Below, in pieces: positions 9,263 through 18,139 of a DNA stretch of 64,000 nt. Position 1 is the stretch's first letter. Each line of letters starts with the position of its first letter. Below the pieces are notes generated by a model. It saw only the letters and a program-made list of their open reading frames with translations. It was not told where the DNA came from and searched no databases. Source of the stretch: Clostridium jeddahitimonense. GTDB taxonomy: Bacteria > Bacillota > Clostridia > Clostridiales > Clostridiaceae. A program made the position numbers and the translations under genes. The stretch covers positions 1,573,874 through 1,637,873 of the forward strand of contig LM994670.1 in NCBI GenBank assembly GCA_000753455.2, read 5' to 3'.

Positions 9263-9302
9263 AAAAAAAGTTCTACTCTTTGAAAGAGGAGGCACTTTTT
9301 TC
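9263..9302. terminator. Imperfect bidirectional terminator-like hairpin
   Basis: AAAAAAAGTTCTACTCTTT faces AAAGAGGAGGCACTTTTTT. Both flanks pair with one bulge, giving A-runs on one side and T-runs on the other. It lies in the debris after the permease remnant. Confidence 0.5.
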
Positions 9303-9366
9303 TTTGCTCTTAATTTCAATATCTAGGCCAATAAAATTTATTGAAACGTATAAGGAGGTAATTAGT

Positions 9367-9465
9367 TTGTACACAGAAATAGAAAATCCGGTGACATAAC
9401 ATAATATAATATCTTCCCAACAACGTACCTTAAATGCTAAAATAGTAGAAATAGAAGCAATTTAA
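9367..9465 (+). pseudogene. Possible remnant of a very small gene
   Basis: AAGGAGGT is well spaced from a TTG that opens LYTEIENPVT. It is interrupted by TAA at 9397-9399, then continues in frame as HNIISSQQRTLNAKIVE to a stop at 9463-9465. The family is not recognised. Only the good RBS and continued frame suggest it was once a gene. The surrounding 9211-9487 holds nothing else I can name. Confidence 0.25.
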
Positions 9466-9487
9466 GTAAGGATGTGTTGAAAGAAGT

Positions 9488-10303
9488 ATGCAAAAATATA
9501 ATCAGAATAATCCGCAGCTTATTAATTCTATGGTATGTGCTATAGATATATTAGGATTTTCACAAATGATAGTGGATTCTTGTAATGAGGGAGAGGGAAA
9601 CAAGCTACTTAATGAGATTAGCTTTCTTATAAACAAGAACAAGCAATGTATAATCCCAAATAAGTACAGTCAAGGAAAGATAAAGATATATACTGATAAT
9701 ATGATTGTTGGATACCCTATAAAAGATGATGGCGAGGAAGAGTTAGACGAAATATTGGACAATGTATCAGAATATCAATTTAACCTAGCGCTAGAAGGCC
9801 TTTTCGTTAGAGGGGGCGTAAGTGTAGGTGAATTTTATATAAATGAAGATATTGTTTTTGGACCAGCTCTTTTGGATGCTCATAATACGGAGAGTAATCT
9901 AGCTTGCTATCCAAGAATTATATTAGACAATAAGACAGTTAGTAGATTACAAAAGTACATAAATAATTATGAGGTTGCACCACAACACAAGAAAATACTT
10001 ATTGATAGTGATGGGCAGTGGTTTTTAAATTATTTAAATACTATATTTAAATGTTATACAGAATGTAACAATGAATATGAGTTTGAAAAGGCACAAATAG
10101 AATTACTTATTAGACATAAAGTTAAAGTTGAAGAGATGCTAGAGTTAAATAAAAAAAATATAAGAGTATGGGACAAGTATGTATGGACAGCTAATTATCA
10201 TAATTATTTCTGTAATCTAAATTTTCCAGGTGAAAAACAGTTGAAAATATCAAGAAAGAGGTTACTTTCATGGCCAAGAGAAATTTCAAAAAATGATTTT
10301 TAA
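9488..10303 (+). CDS. Class III nucleotide-cyclase-fold protein of unknown function
   Basis: 271 aa, no signal peptide or membrane segment. Three blocks fit a cyclase homology domain in order: AIDILGFSQ near residue 18 (like the FxDxxGF first metal site), KIYTDNMIVGYP near 67 (the beta-hairpin with the second Asp) and LFVRGGVSVGEFY...DIVFGPALLDAHNTE near 105-140 (equivalent of the G-x-x-x-G and G-x-x-V-N-x-A-x-R strands). The usual Asn/Arg transition-state pair of true cyclases is not evident, so activity is uncertain. It is a lone gene after pseudogene debris, with no effector beside it. Assignment rests on motif reading only. Confidence 0.55.
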   Translation: MQKYNQNNPQLINSMVCAIDILGFSQMIVDSCNEGEGNKLLNEISFLINKNKQCIIPNKYSQGKIKIYTDNMIVGYPIKDDGEEELDEILDNVSEYQFNLALEGLFVRGGVSVGEFYINEDIVFGPALLDAHNTESNLACYPRIILDNKTVSRLQKYINNYEVAPQHKKILIDSDGQWFLNYLNTIFKCYTECNNEYEFEKAQIELLIRHKVKVEEMLELNKKNIRVWDKYVWTANYHNYFCNLNFPGEKQLKISRKRLLSWPREISKNDF

Positions 10304-10407
10304 TATCATAACTATATATTATGAATTCAAATGAAATTTATTTGTAGTAAATCTTTAATTCAAATATGTTGAAGTTTTCATATAATTATGATGGTATACA
10401 AAATGCA

Positions 10408-10498
10408 TAAAATTAAATAGGCAAATCTAAGGGAATCTAGATACGCAAAGCTATAGAGACTAAAGTTTACAAAGCTATTCTTTTTGGGTAGCTTTTTT
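10408..10498 (+). promoter_or_regulatory. c-di-GMP-I (GEMM-I) riboswitch
   Basis: The conserved blocks occur in order: AGGCAAA, a short hairpin (ATCTA/TAGAT), ACGCAAAGC, CTAAA, then GGGTAGC closing the second arm. Downstream is an HD-GYP gene, a c-di-GMP phosphodiesterase family, which fits c-di-GMP control. The 3' arm merges into a terminator-like T-run, so ligand binding and termination may compete. Confidence 0.8.
10471..10498 (+). terminator. Expression-platform hairpin of the c-di-GMP riboswitch
   Basis: AAAGCTA pairs with TAGCTTT across a short loop and runs into six T. The TAGC is also part of the aptamer's closing arm, so the two structures are mutually exclusive. Confidence 0.55.
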
Positions 10499-10524
10499 AT
10501 GTACTTCTGATGGGGGTAATAATC

Positions 10525-10599
10525 ATGGGGAAAAAGGTGAATAAAAGGAAAAAGAATTTTAAGTATGAAAGATTATTAATTAAATTTGTAATCTTTTAA
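10525..10599 (+). CDS. Possible 24-residue basic peptide downstream of the riboswitch
   Basis: ATG with GGGGGT eight bases upstream opens MGKKVNKRKKNFKYERLLIKFVIF, a Lys/Arg-rich head with a hydrophobic tail. It lies between the riboswitch and the HD-GYP gene, so it would be the first cistron under c-di-GMP control. It may be a leader peptide, a small membrane peptide or chance. Confidence 0.3.
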   Translation: MGKKVNKRKKNFKYERLLIKFVIF

Positions 10600-10664
10600 T
10601 ATTGGTAAAAAAATGATAAAGTAGGAGGTGGGAAAATAAGGATTAATTATGGAGTAATTTTTGT

Positions 10665-11933
10665 ATGAAAAGGATAACTTTAAAAGATATTGTGATAGTC
10701 ATACAGAGAACATTAGATTCTATGGATGACAGATTAGCAGGTCATGGAGAAAAGGTTGCATATATAATGTACAAGCTATTAAAATGTCATGGAGGATACA
10801 GTGATGAAGAAATCTTAAGAATGATTACATTAGCTGTGTTCCATGATATAGGTGTATATAAGATAGAGGAAAGAGATCACATTGTTGATATAGATTTAGA
10901 GATTCCAATGAACCATTCTGTATATGGATATTTATTTATAAAGTATTTTTCACCTCTATCAGATTTAGCAGATATAGTATTAGGGCATCATTTGTATCCT
11001 AAAGATTTTGATGATTCAGCTAAAGTAAAGATTCCTAAAGAAGCACTCATATTAAATTTAGCTGATAGTATTGCAGTTTTACAATTGCATTTTAATAAAA
11101 TAGACCCTATGTTAATATTAAATAAAAGTAGTAATGATCTACTTGAAGAGCATAAAGAGTTATTTAAAAAAGCATGTAATGAATATGATTTAATAGAAAA
11201 AATAGAAACTGATACATATTTAAATGAGTTATATGAAATTTTAGATAAAAGAGAGCTATCAAGAAGAGAAATAATTGCATATGCAAGGATGTTAAATTAT
11301 GCTATAGATTTTAGAAGTGAATCTACTGTAGTACATACTATAACTGTGGAAGAAATAAGCTGGCAAATATCTAAAATGTTAGGATTAGATGATTATAAGT
11401 CAACAATAATCAAGATAGCATCTATGCTTCATGATATAGGAAAATTATCAATTCCAATAAATATCTTAGAAAAGAAGGGAAAGCTTACTCAGGATGAATT
11501 TGAGATAATAAAATGTCATACTATAGTTGGATATAATATTTTAAGTAATATGGGAATAGATGATATACGAGATATAGCAACACTACATCATGAGAAGTTA
11601 AATGGAACTGGATATCCATTTTGTTTAAAGGGTGATAATATATCAAAGGAAGCAAGAATAGTAGCAGTTGCAGATGTATTAAGCGCTTTGATAGGAAAGA
11701 GAAGTTATAAGGATGAGTTTTCAAAGGATGAGGTTATATCAATATTATCAAATATGGCATCTAATTATGAGATAGACAAGGATATATGCAATTTAGTAAT
11801 TGAAAATTATGACTATATTGAAAAAAGAGTTAAAGCTAATACGAAAAATACACTAAAATTATATAAAAATTTAATGAATGAGTATAAAGAGTTATTAGAA
11901 TATTTTGGAAAAATAAGTTTTATCCTTAAGTAA
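10665..11933 (+). CDS. Tandem HD / HD-GYP domain phosphohydrolase
   Basis: 422 aa, soluble. The first HD domain has FHDIGVYK near residue 60 and a distal GHHLYP. The second is a full HD-GYP domain: HDIGKLSIP near 255, IVGYNIL, then HHEKLNGTGYP near 308 and VADVLSAL. HD-GYP proteins hydrolyse c-di-GMP or related cyclic dinucleotides at a metal centre. A c-di-GMP-I riboswitch 170 bases upstream suggests feedback control by the substrate. No sensor domain is attached. Start ATG at 10665; AGGAGG at 10623 is too far away, so initiation here looks weak. Confidence 0.85.
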   Translation: MKRITLKDIVIVIQRTLDSMDDRLAGHGEKVAYIMYKLLKCHGGYSDEEILRMITLAVFHDIGVYKIEERDHIVDIDLEIPMNHSVYGYLFIKYFSPLSDLADIVLGHHLYPKDFDDSAKVKIPKEALILNLADSIAVLQLHFNKIDPMLILNKSSNDLLEEHKELFKKACNEYDLIEKIETDTYLNELYEILDKRELSRREIIAYARMLNYAIDFRSESTVVHTITVEEISWQISKMLGLDDYKSTIIKIASMLHDIGKLSIPINILEKKGKLTQDEFEIIKCHTIVGYNILSNMGIDDIRDIATLHHEKLNGTGYPFCLKGDNISKEARIVAVADVLSALIGKRSYKDEFSKDEVISILSNMASNYEIDKDICNLVIENYDYIEKRVKANTKNTLKLYKNLMNEYKELLEYFGKISFILK

Positions 11934-11956
11934 AAGAGATGATAAGGATGTTAGTT

Positions 11957-11996
11957 AAGTATGTATTGATGTAAAAGTCGATACATACTTTTTTTA
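11957..11996 (+). terminator. Intrinsic terminator after the HD-GYP gene
   Basis: AAGTATGTAT pairs perfectly with ATACATACTT, with an eight-base loop and a following T-run. Confidence 0.9.
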
Positions 11997-12070
11997 CTAT
12001 TAAAGACTAAAGAGGTGTAATTATGGGCATGAGGAAAGTATTCCTTTAAAAGAAGGACTATATAGATGTG

Positions 12071-12099
12071 TTGACAATAAATTGAAATAGTGATATAAC
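12071..12099 (+). promoter_or_regulatory. Sigma-A promoter of htpG
   Basis: TTGACA at 12071-12076, a 17-base spacer and TATAAC at 12094-12099. The CIRCE operator lies just downstream, over the expected transcription start. Confidence 0.9.
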
Positions 12100-12111
12100 A
12101 GAAATTGAAGA

Positions 12112-12138
12112 TTAGCACTCGATGAGTTAGAGTGCTAA
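12112..12138 (+). promoter_or_regulatory. CIRCE operator (HrcA binding site)
   Basis: Perfect consensus: TTAGCACTC, nine bases, GAGTGCTAA. HrcA bound here would block transcription of the Hsp90 gene until heat or unfolded protein titrates GroEL away from HrcA. Confidence 0.97.
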
Positions 12139-12173
12139 CAAAAATATCTTTAAATTAGAAGGGGAGATTTAAA

Positions 12174-14045
12174 TTGGAAAAGAAGCAATTTAAAGCAGAA
12201 TCAAAGAGATTATTAGACATTGTTATTAACTCTATCTATACACATAGAGAGATATTTTTAAGAGAGTTAATATCGAATGCAAGCGATGCTATTGATAAAA
12301 TTTATTATAAAAGCTTAAGTGATAGCACACTTACATTTAATAAAGAAGATTACTTTATTAAAATAACACAAGATAAAGAATCTAAAACATTAACAATATC
12401 TGATACAGGTATTGGTATGACTAAAGAAGAATTAGAAGAAAACTTAGGAACTATTGCAAAAAGTGGATCTCTTAAGTTTAAAGAAGAAAATCAAATAAAA
12501 GATGGATATGATATAATTGGTCAATTTGGTGTAGGATTCTACTCAGCATTTTTAGTTGCAGATAAGGTTACTGTAATAACAAAAGCTTTTGGAAGTGATA
12601 AAGCTTATAGATGGGAATCAGAAGGAGTTGAAGGATATTCAATCGAGGATGCTACAAAAGATTCATATGGTACAGATATAATATTACATCTTAAAGAAAA
12701 CACTGAAGATGAAAATTTTGATGAATATTTAAATGAATATAGAATAAAATCATTAATTAAAAAATACTCAGACTTTATAAGATATCCAATTAAGCTAGAT
12801 GTAACTAAGTCAAAGCTTAAAGAAGGTTCAGAAAGTGATTATGAAGAGTATAAAGAAGAAGAAACTGTAAACAGCATGGTTCCAATCTGGAGAAGAAATA
12901 AAAGTGAGCTTACAGATGAAGATTATAACAACTTCTATATGGAAAAGAGATTTGGATTTGATAAACCATTAAAACATATTCATATAAGCGTTGATGGTAT
13001 GGTAAGCTATAACTCAATTCTTTATATTCCAGAAAATTTACCATTCAACTATTACACTAAAGACTATGAAAAAGGCTTAGAACTTTATTCAAATGGTGTA
13101 TTAATAATGGAGAAGTGTGGAGATTTATTACCAGATTACTTTGGATTTGTAAAAGGTATAGTAGATTCACAAGATTTATCTCTTAATATTTCAAGAGAAC
13201 TATTACAACATGATAGACAATTAAAGCGTATTGCTAAAAATATTAATAATAAGATTAAAAATGAGTTAGAAAATATGCTTAAAAATGATAGAGAAAGCTA
13301 TGATAAATTCTACAAGACTTTTGGAAGACAATTAAAGTTTGGAGTTTATGAAGAATTTGGAGCTAATAAAGAAACTCTACAAGATTTAATAATGTTCTAT
13401 TCTTCAAAGGAAAAGAAAATGGTTACTTTAGGTGAATATGTAGAAAGAATGCCTGAAGAACAAAAATACATCTACTATGCAGTTGGTGATTCAAATGAAA
13501 GAATAGAAAAGCTTCCTCAAACAGAGTTAGTTAAAGATAAAGGATATGAAATATTATACTTTACTGAAGAGATAGATGAATTTGCTATTAAAATGCTTAT
13601 GAACTATAAAGAAAAGGAATTTAAATCAGTTTCAAGTGGTGATTTAGGAATAGAGGCTGATGAAAAAGATGAAGCTATAACTGAAGAGAATAAAGGATTA
13701 TTTGAATCAATGAAAGAAGCTTTAAGTGGTAAGGTTAAAGCAGTAAAAGTTTCTAAGAGATTAAAGAATCATCCTGTATGCTTATCTTCAGAGGGTGAAC
13801 TTTCAATTGAGATGGAAAAGGTTCTTAATTCAATGCCAAACAATGAAGGTGTAAAGGCAGATAAAGTTCTTGAGATAAATCCAAATCATGAGGTATTTAA
13901 CTCACTAAAAGAAACTTTTGAAAATGATAAAGAAAAGTTTGATTTATATACAAATCTTTTATACAACCAAGCTTTATTAGTTGAAGGATTAAGTGTAGAA
14001 GATCCAGTAGAATTTGCAAATAATATTTGTAAGTTAATGAAGTAA
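12174..14045 (+). CDS. htpG: Molecular chaperone Hsp90 (HtpG)
   Basis: 623 aa, the normal bacterial length. ATP-dependent cytoplasmic chaperone dimer. GHKL ATP-site motifs are clear: [12 protein letters not shown] near residue 32, DTGIGMT near 80 and [13 protein letters not shown] near 118. The middle-domain segment [10 protein letters not shown] carries the catalytic arginine loop near residue 340. The C-terminal dimerisation domain is complete. Start is TTG at 12174 with GAAGGGGAG 7-9 bases upstream, and the encoded MEKKQFKAE is a typical HtpG start. Monocistronic, under CIRCE control. Confidence 0.97.
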   Translation: MEKKQFKAESKRLLDIVINSIYTHREIFLRELISNASDAIDKIYYKSLSDSTLTFNKEDYFIKITQDKESKTLTISDTGIGMTKEELEENLGTIAKSGSLKFKEENQIKDGYDIIGQFGVGFYSAFLVADKVTVITKAFGSDKAYRWESEGVEGYSIEDATKDSYGTDIILHLKENTEDENFDEYLNEYRIKSLIKKYSDFIRYPIKLDVTKSKLKEGSESDYEEYKEEETVNSMVPIWRRNKSELTDEDYNNFYMEKRFGFDKPLKHIHISVDGMVSYNSILYIPENLPFNYYTKDYEKGLELYSNGVLIMEKCGDLLPDYFGFVKGIVDSQDLSLNISRELLQHDRQLKRIAKNINNKIKNELENMLKNDRESYDKFYKTFGRQLKFGVYEEFGANKETLQDLIMFYSSKEKKMVTLGEYVERMPEEQKYIYYAVGDSNERIEKLPQTELVKDKGYEILYFTEEIDEFAIKMLMNYKEKEFKSVSSGDLGIEADEKDEAITEENKGLFESMKEALSGKVKAVKVSKRLKNHPVCLSSEGELSIEMEKVLNSMPNNEGVKADKVLEINPNHEVFNSLKETFENDKEKFDLYTNLLYNQALLVEGLSVEDPVEFANNICKLMK

Positions 14046-14071
14046 TAAAAATTAAGTTTATTAAAATATAG

Positions 14072-14114
14072 AATAACCTGATGGGTAAATTTATCTGTCT
14101 GGTTATTTTTTTAT
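14072..14114 (+). terminator. Terminator after htpG
   Basis: AATAACC and GGTTATT form the base of a hairpin followed by seven T. Confidence 0.8.
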
Positions 14115-14203
14115 TGTTCAATATTTATCTACTACTCCAGATGCTATAAAATAGAAAGTGATTATGTTATAATATATAAAAATATAAAGATAGAGGTAGT
14201 AAT

Positions 14204-14758
14204 ATGGAAGAGTTAAACATAGGTAAAAAAATTCAAGATTTTAGAAATGCAAGCAATACTAGTGTAAGAGAGTTATCAAAGAAATCAGGAATTACAGCCT
14301 CTATGTTAAGTCAGATAGAACGTGGTCTTGTAAATCCATCAATAAATACATTAAGATCTATAGCTAACACTCTAGATGTTCCATTATTTTATTTTTTTAA
14401 AGAGGATGCTGAAAAAGAAGAGTTAGTTGTAAGAAAAAATAATAGAAAAACTATAGGTTTCCCTAATCAAAGTGATGTAAGGTATGATTTATTAGTTCCA
14501 AATACTTTAGGAACAATAGAGTTTTGTATGATGGAAATTCCTAATGACAGTAAATCAGTAGAGGAAGCAGAAAGTCATAAAGGTGAAGAGGTAGCATATG
14601 TAATTGAAGGAAGAGTAGATATAATTGTAGCAGGTTTAAGATATACTTTAGATGAAGGAGATAGTATTCGTATTCCTCCAATGACAGATCATAAGTGGGA
14701 AAATACAGATACAAAACTTGCAAAAGTAATATTTGCAGTAACGCCACCAAGCTTTTAA
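14204..14758 (+). CDS. XRE-family regulator with C-terminal cupin sensor
   Basis: 184 aa. N-terminal helix-turn-helix of about 60 residues (SVRELSKKSGITASMLSQIE). The C-terminal cupin at about residues 105-180 has HKGEEVAYVIEG, RVDI and the second motif DSIRIPPMTDHKWEN. This architecture is common in regulators of amino-acid or amine catabolism, where the cupin binds the small-molecule effector. A -10 box TATAAT lies at 14166-14171. The next genes, D-serine dehydratase and an APC permease, carry GTTAA palindromes in their control regions. I infer that this protein is their D-serine-responsive repressor. Confidence 0.85.
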   Translation: MEELNIGKKIQDFRNASNTSVRELSKKSGITASMLSQIERGLVNPSINTLRSIANTLDVPLFYFFKEDAEKEELVVRKNNRKTIGFPNQSDVRYDLLVPNTLGTIEFCMMEIPNDSKSVEEAESHKGEEVAYVIEGRVDIIVAGLRYTLDEGDSIRIPPMTDHKWENTDTKLAKVIFAVTPPSF

Positions 14759-14771
14759 TTTATTATATGGT

Positions 14772-14788
14772 GTTAAGTATAACTTAAC
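14772..14788. promoter_or_regulatory. GTTAAGT-N3-ACTTAAC palindrome, likely operator
   Basis: GTTAAGTATAACTTAAC is a perfect 7-3-7 inverted repeat just after the XRE gene. The same arms recur upstream of the D-serine dehydratase gene. Confidence 0.55.
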
Positions 14789-14817
14789 TAAAAGCCGGTT
14801 AAAAAATTATAAATACT

Positions 14818-14851
14818 AAAAAAGGGGCTATTAAGCTCCTTTTTGTTTTTT
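14818..14851 (+). terminator. Terminator after the XRE regulator gene
   Basis: AAAAAGGGGCT, loop, AGCTCCTTTTT then further T. The stem has one mismatch. About 300 bases of otherwise non-coding sequence follow, holding the dsdA control region. Confidence 0.8.
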
Positions 14852-14938
14852 CTATAATTGTTCAATAAAAAGCATTAGCTAATGATAGATTCTTGGTTTG
14901 ATAAAGGTGAATAATAAGATAATGTTAGAAATGATTGT

Positions 14939-15050
14939 GTTAAGTATTATTTAATTTTTTTAGCGATATATATTTACAAAAAACATATTTGCTGTTAATA
15001 TTAACTTAAAATTGTTAAGTAAGACTTAACATAATTGTTGTTGCAACAAC
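14939..15050. promoter_or_regulatory. Promoter and operator cluster of the D-serine dehydratase gene
   Basis: TTTACA (14973-14978), 17 bases, TAATAT (14996-15001) form a plausible promoter. Around it lie a degenerate copy GTTAAGTATTATTTAAT (14939-14955), GTTAATATTAAC overlapping the -10 (14994-15005), the perfect GTTAAGTAAGACTTAAC (15014-15030) just downstream, and a second kind of perfect palindrome GTTGTTGCAACAAC (15037-15050). The arrangement fits repression by the XRE-cupin protein. The GTTGTTG palindrome may bind a different factor. Confidence 0.6.
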
Positions 15051-15161
15051 TGGTAGTACAATATTGGAAATCATAGTAGTATTTACCGTTAATTTAATCT
15101 TAAGTATGTAGATAAATGTTCTTACGGGAATGCTTTAAATTTTAGTAGAAGAGGTAATGTG

Positions 15162-16505
15162 ATGATTTTAGATAGAGCAATGTCAGATTGGATAACAGAG
15201 TTTCCAATAATTAAGGATTTAATAGAATTAAAAGAGACAGTATTTATTAATCCGAATAAAATAGACGCAGAAAAAGCAATAGAACAATGTAGATTTTCAA
15301 TGGATGATATAGTAGATGTAGCAAAGCGTTGGGAGAGGTTTGCACCTTACCTTGCTATAGTTTTTCCGGACACAAAAGCTTTAAATGGAATAATAGAATC
15401 TCCAATAGTAAAAATAAGTAAGATGCATAAATATTTAAATGAAGAGTTAGGTAAAGAAATTCAAGGAGATATATATTTAAAATGTGATAGCAAGTTACCA
15501 ATATCAGGATCAATAAAGGCTAGGGGAGGAATTTATGAAGTTCTTCACTTTGCTGAGTCACTTGCTATAGAAAAAGGAATGTTAAAATTAGAGGATGATT
15601 ACAGTATATTAGCAGAAGAGAGATTTAAAGATTTATTTTCTAAATACAGCATAGCTGTAGGATCAACTGGTAATTTAGGATTATCTATTGGAATTATGGC
15701 TGCAAAATTAGGATTTAAAGCTACTGTTCATATGTCTGCTGATGCAAAGAAGTGGAAGAAAGATATGCTCAGAAGCAAAGGTGTTACTGTAGTTGAATAT
15801 AAAGATGACTATAGTAAAGCTGTAGCTGAAGGACGCAAACAAGCTGAAGCAGATGAATACTGTTATTTTGTAGATGATGAAAATTCTAAAACGTTATTTT
15901 TAGGATATTCGGTAGCAGCACTTCGTTTAAAGAAGCAATTTGAAGAGGTTGGAATAAAAGTAGATAAAGAACATCCACTATTTGTATACTTGCCATGTGG
16001 AGTTGGAGGAGGACCTGGGGGGATTGCCTTTGGTATTAAAGAAGTATTTGGAGATAATGCGCATTGCTTCTTTGCAGAGCCTACTCACTCACCATGCATG
16101 CTATTAGGGATTTCCACAGGATATCATGATAAGATATGCGTTCAAGATTTTAATATTGATAATAGAACTGATGCTGATGGGTTAGCAGTTGGAAGAGCAT
16201 CAAGTTTTGTAGGAAACATTATGGAACCATTTATTAGTGGTAGTTATACTATTACAGATGAAAGAATGTATAAATATTTATATAAGATAATGGATTTAGA
16301 AAATATTAGATTAGAGCCAAGTGCTTTGGCCGGTATGTTAGGCCCATATAATATTGAAATTTCACCTAAAGGTAAGGGTTATCTTAAAAAAGAAGGAATA
16401 GAAGACATGAAAAATGCAACACATATAGTTTGGGCAACAGGTGGAAATATGGTTCCAGAGGATATAATTGAAGAGTATTATAATAAAGGTAAGAATATAA
16501 AATAG
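15162..16505 (+). CDS. dsdA: D-serine ammonia-lyase (D-serine dehydratase)
   Basis: 447 aa, the usual DsdA length. PLP enzyme converting D-serine to pyruvate and ammonia. PLP lysine motif [16 protein letters not shown] near residue 120, the phosphate loop in [25 protein letters not shown] near 280, and [14 protein letters not shown] near 305 are all near-identical to the enterobacterial enzyme. GTG at 15159 is also in frame, but AGAGG at 15150-15154 is better spaced for ATG 15162. Its neighbours are an XRE-cupin regulator and an APC permease. It may also detoxify D-Ser made by the VanT genes about 8 kb upstream. Confidence 0.96.
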   Translation: MILDRAMSDWITEFPIIKDLIELKETVFINPNKIDAEKAIEQCRFSMDDIVDVAKRWERFAPYLAIVFPDTKALNGIIESPIVKISKMHKYLNEELGKEIQGDIYLKCDSKLPISGSIKARGGIYEVLHFAESLAIEKGMLKLEDDYSILAEERFKDLFSKYSIAVGSTGNLGLSIGIMAAKLGFKATVHMSADAKKWKKDMLRSKGVTVVEYKDDYSKAVAEGRKQAEADEYCYFVDDENSKTLFLGYSVAALRLKKQFEEVGIKVDKEHPLFVYLPCGVGGGPGGIAFGIKEVFGDNAHCFFAEPTHSPCMLLGISTGYHDKICVQDFNIDNRTDADGLAVGRASSFVGNIMEPFISGSYTITDERMYKYLYKIMDLENIRLEPSALAGMLGPYNIEISPKGKGYLKKEGIEDMKNATHIVWATGGNMVPEDIIEEYYNKGKNIK

Positions 16506-16517
16506 AAATTTGTTTAT

Positions 16518-16554
16518 AAGCAGGTTAAAAAGAAATTTTTTGACTTGCTTTTAC
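16518..16554 (+). terminator. Terminator-like hairpin after dsdA
   Basis: AAGCAGGTTAAAAAG pairs with TTTTTTGACTTGCTT using two G-U pairs, followed by T-rich sequence. Confidence 0.6.
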
Positions 16555-16632
16555 TTTGTTTAGCGTCTAATTTTTAACAAAAAAATATAGAAATTTATAC
16601 CTTTTTCAATAAAAAGATGATAAAATAGTTAG

Positions 16633-16647
16633 AGTTAAAGTTTAACT
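16633..16647. promoter_or_regulatory. Operator-like palindrome upstream of the APC permease
   Basis: AGTTAAAGTTTAACT is a perfect palindrome just downstream of a possible -10 (TAAAAT at 16621-16626). It shares GTTAA arms with the dsdA sites but with shorter spacing, so control by the same regulator is only suggested. Confidence 0.45.
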
Positions 16648-16677
16648 AAAGTTTTTTACAAAAGAGGGGGTCATAAT

Positions 16678-18090
16678 ATGACTGAAAACAACAATAAGAA
16701 GATTATGTGGTATAGTCTTGCATTGATGGCATTCTCAGGAGTTTGGGGATTTGGTAACGTAATTAACGGATTCTCAGAGTACAACGGATTGCAAGCAATT
16801 GTAGCATGGATTATTATTTTTGCTATTTACTTTGTACCATATGCATTAATGGTTGGAGAACTAGGTTCTGCATTCAAAAATCATGGTGGAGGAGTTAGCT
16901 CATGGGTTGGAGAAACTATAAGCCCTAAAATTGCTTACTTTGCAGGATGGACATACTGGATTGTCCATATGCCATATTTATCACAAAAGCCTAATAGTTT
17001 TATGATAGCTTCAAGTTGGGCAATTTTCCAAGATGGTAGAATTAGTAATATGAATCCAGTTTTATTACAGGTTAGCTGTTTAATTATCTTCATAGTTGCT
17101 TTATATATAGCAGGTAAGGGAATTAACCCATTAAAGAAATTATCAGCTTTAGCAGGTTCATCAATGTTTATAATGTCAATGCTATTCATTTTATTAATGT
17201 TAGCTGCACCTGCTATTACAAATGTACAGTTAAATCAAATTGACTGGTCATGGAGTACATTCATGCCTAAATTTGATGCCGCATTCTTTACAAGTCTTTC
17301 TATATTAGTATTTGCAGTTGGTGGATGTGAAAAAATATCACCATACGTAAATCAAATGAAAGATCCAGCTAAGGGGTTCTCAAAAGGGATGATAGCTCTT
17401 GCTGTAATGGTTGCTGTAACTGCAATACTTGGAACTATTTCATTAGGATTAATGATAGATTCTAATAATATTCCAAAGGATTTAATGACAAATGGAGCAT
17501 ACTATGCATTCCAAAAGTTAGGGGAATACTATAACTTAGGAAATATATTTGTAATACTTTATGCAATAACAAATATGATAGGTCAATTTGCTGTTTTAAT
17601 AATATCAATAGATGCACCTTTACGTATGTTACTTGATAGTGGAGATAGAAACTATATCCCAGAAAAGTTATTTGTTAAGAATGAAAATGGAGCATATGTA
17701 AATGGACATAAGCTAATATTTGTAATTGTATCAATACTTATAATTGTTCCAGCTATGGGAATTGGAAGTGTTGATGAGTTAGTAAGATGGCTTGTAAAAT
17801 TAAATGCAGTAGTTATGCCACTTAGATATCTTTGGGTATTTGTTGCTTATATTGCATTAAAGAAAACTGGAGATAAGTTCGAGAGAGAATATTATTTCGT
17901 AAAGAATAAAACTTTTGGAATAATATTTGGAGTATGGTGTTTTGCCTTTACTGCTTTTGCTTGTATTGGAGGAATGTATTCAGAGGACAAGTTCCAATTA
18001 ACTTTAAATATATTAACACCATTTGTATTAATTTTACTAGGATTTATCCTACCAAAGATTGCTAAGAAAAATAAAAAGGTAGAAGCTTAA
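16678..18090 (+). CDS. APC-superfamily amino acid permease
   Basis: 470 aa with about twelve hydrophobic segments. The N-terminus (MAFSGVWGFGNVINGF) has the glycine-rich first-helix break of the APC/LeuT fold, and GELGSAFKNHGGGVSSWV fits the amino-acid antiporter branch. Strong RBS (AGAGGGGGT). It is placed after the D-serine dehydratase, with a related palindrome in its promoter, so D-serine or another small neutral amino acid is a reasonable substrate guess. The sequence alone does not settle this. Confidence 0.85.
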   Translation: MTENNNKKIMWYSLALMAFSGVWGFGNVINGFSEYNGLQAIVAWIIIFAIYFVPYALMVGELGSAFKNHGGGVSSWVGETISPKIAYFAGWTYWIVHMPYLSQKPNSFMIASSWAIFQDGRISNMNPVLLQVSCLIIFIVALYIAGKGINPLKKLSALAGSSMFIMSMLFILLMLAAPAITNVQLNQIDWSWSTFMPKFDAAFFTSLSILVFAVGGCEKISPYVNQMKDPAKGFSKGMIALAVMVAVTAILGTISLGLMIDSNNIPKDLMTNGAYYAFQKLGEYYNLGNIFVILYAITNMIGQFAVLIISIDAPLRMLLDSGDRNYIPEKLFVKNENGAYVNGHKLIFVIVSILIIVPAMGIGSVDELVRWLVKLNAVVMPLRYLWVFVAYIALKKTGDKFEREYYFVKNKTFGIIFGVWCFAFTAFACIGGMYSEDKFQLTLNILTPFVLILLGFILPKIAKKNKKVEA

Positions 18091-18139
18091 AGAAAAAAAT
18101 AAGTTCATAGATAATGGATTTATAATATTTTTTATATAG

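Noticed and set aside
12024..12050. Eight-codon ORF with good RBS before the htpG promoter
   Set aside because: Too short, no link to the promoter downstream, and common by chance in AT-rich DNA.
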